Source: Methylacidiphilaceae bacterium
GTDB taxonomy: Bacteria; Verrucomicrobiota; Verrucomicrobiia; Methylacidiphilales; Methylacidiphilaceae
Length of the DNA: 7,059 nucleotides
Direction of reading: 5' to 3'
Assembly: GCA_028687155.1 (NCBI GenBank)
Contig: JAQUAR010000075.1
Location: forward strand, 1-7,059
The position numbers and the translations under genes are program-made. The notes under the pieces are model-generated. The model was given only the letters and a program-made list of their open reading frames with translations. It had not been told where the DNA came from and did not search any database. Positions 6,464 through 7,059 of this stretch are shown here, piece after piece; position 1 is the first letter of the stretch; each line of letters starts with the position of its first letter.

Positions 6464-6943
6464 ATGAACAAAATTGCGCTCCTCCCCTCTCTTTCCTTCC
6501 TCGTCTTTCTCACCGCAGGCTGCTCCCACGAAGTCTACAACCAGTACGACAGCCCGACGCGGTCCCTTACCGACGCATCGATTCGCTACGGAAGCATTGG
6601 CGGGGCGGGAGCCCTCGGATACTTTGCCGGTCGAGGGGTAGGAGGAAGCGGGGCGGCGGGAGTCGCTGGAGCCGGCGTAGGGGCGGCCGGGGAGTATGGG
6701 GTCAACAAGTACTATGATAAGAGGCGGATGGACGCTTACCACAAGGGCATACCGGTCGGTAGGGCCCAAGCCCTGGCCGAGCTCGCCCAGAACGAGGCCG
6801 AACTCAAGAAATACAACGTCTACCCCTACAATCAGCGAGTGAATGATCCGAGCTATCGGAGCACCTACGTCCCTTCCCGAAAAGACCAGGCAAGCAATGT
6901 CACCTATCCCGGAACGTACCAAACCGTTCCGGTGTACCGGTAG
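6464..6943 (+). CDS. Glycine-zipper-type lipoprotein, second of a tandem pair
   Basis: This encodes 159 aa. The signal peptide has Lys3, a hydrophobic core at about 4-16 and the lipobox LTAGC with Cys20; residue +2 is Ser, again compatible with the outer membrane. Residues 43-79 form a Gly/Ala-rich zipper-like segment that aligns with the neighbour's, sharing Arg-Tyr-Gly-Ser before it and Gly-Tyr-Phe-Ala-Gly within it. A charged helix follows. The last 29 residues match the first lipoprotein at 22 positions by direct count, both ending in TVPVYR. It starts 22 nt after the first lipoprotein gene and has its own GGAG site, so it is probably co-transcribed. The pair look like an old duplication. 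A structural role in an outer-membrane part of the secretion apparatus is inferred from context, not shown by a motif. Confidence 0.88.
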   Translation: MNKIALLPSLSFLVFLTAGCSHEVYNQYDSPTRSLTDASIRYGSIGGAGALGYFAGRGVGGSGAAGVAGAGVGAAGEYGVNKYYDKRRMDAYHKGIPVGRAQALAELAQNEAELKKYNVYPYNQRVNDPSYRSTYVPSRKDQASNVTYPGTYQTVPVYR

Positions 6944-7056
6944 TCCTTCCGCAGCAGGCCGACCGCACAGATCCGGACCGTGAAGTCTTTTCCTGAACCA
7001 CTCCGGTCGCCGTTTTCATTTTTCTGCCAATCCCTGGGAGAAATATATAGACGGCA
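6944..7056 (+). other. Intergenic stretch, possible operon end and next start
   Basis: This 113-nt gap is the longest non-coding stretch at the right side. GACCG (6976-6980) can pair with CGGTC (7004-7008) over a long loop, and T-rich sequence follows (7013-7016 and 7019-7023). This is a weak terminator candidate at best. An AT-rich TATATA at 7044-7049 precedes an ATG at 7057-7059, the last codon of the window. GGGAG at 7036-7040 is 16 nt from that ATG, rather far for a ribosome binding site. The ATG may begin the next gene, but nothing of its product can be seen. Confidence 0.3.
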
Positions 7057-7059
7057 ATG

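Noticed and set aside
6272..6922. Minus-strand open frame of 216 codons across both lipoproteins
   Set aside because: It covers two paralogous genes with lipoboxes and conserved tails on the plus strand, so it is a shadow.
6976..7008. Intrinsic terminator after the second lipoprotein
   Set aside because: Only a 5-bp stem with a loop of more than 20 nt and an interrupted T-rich tract were found, so it is not called as a separate terminator.

Overview
The window is one tightly packed plus-strand gene cluster from a moderately high-GC bacterium. A Gram-negative-type envelope is suggested by two predicted lipoproteins, a Sec-exported protein and a VirB4-type ATPase. Nothing here fixes the genus. 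Acidophilic Verrucomicrobia such as Methylacidimicrobium are a weak impression only, not a claim. No tRNA, rRNA, insertion sequence or CRISPR array was seen.

Layout: (1) 45-323, a 92-aa two-helix membrane protein resembling a VirB2/TrbC pilin-type subunit. (2) 428-820, a 130-aa membrane protein in the VirB3/TrbD position. (3) 820-3489, an 889-aa VirB4/TrbE/TraC-family ATPase, the only gene identified firmly by motif. (4) 3486-5969, an 827-aa exported, Leu/Trp-rich, apparently all-helical protein of unknown function. (5) 5941-6441 and (6) 6464-6943, two tandem paralogous lipoproteins with a glycine-zipper-like stretch and a nearly invariant C-terminal tail. A 113-nt gap and a possible start codon at the right edge end the window.

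Genes 2-3, 3-4 and 4-5 overlap by 1, 4 and 29 nt, and genes 5-6 are 22 nt apart, so the six probably form one transcript with translational coupling. The order pilin-like, VirB3-like, VirB4 is that of type IV secretion systems. The large exported protein and the twin lipoproteins sit where VirB5/VirB6/VirB7-type components usually follow VirB4, but resemble none of these by eye. The working model (inference) is a divergent type IV secretion or conjugation apparatus. VirB4 would power pilus assembly at the inner membrane, genes 1-2 would supply membrane or pilus subunits, and genes 4-6 would supply periplasmic and outer-membrane parts. The channel genes (VirB6, VirB8, VirB9, VirB10), VirB11, VirD4 and a relaxase are not in the window.

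The points most worth checking are a Walker B Asp-to-Gly substitution in the ATPase, the unknown 827-aa protein with degenerate helical repeats, and the conserved tail shared by the two lipoproteins.
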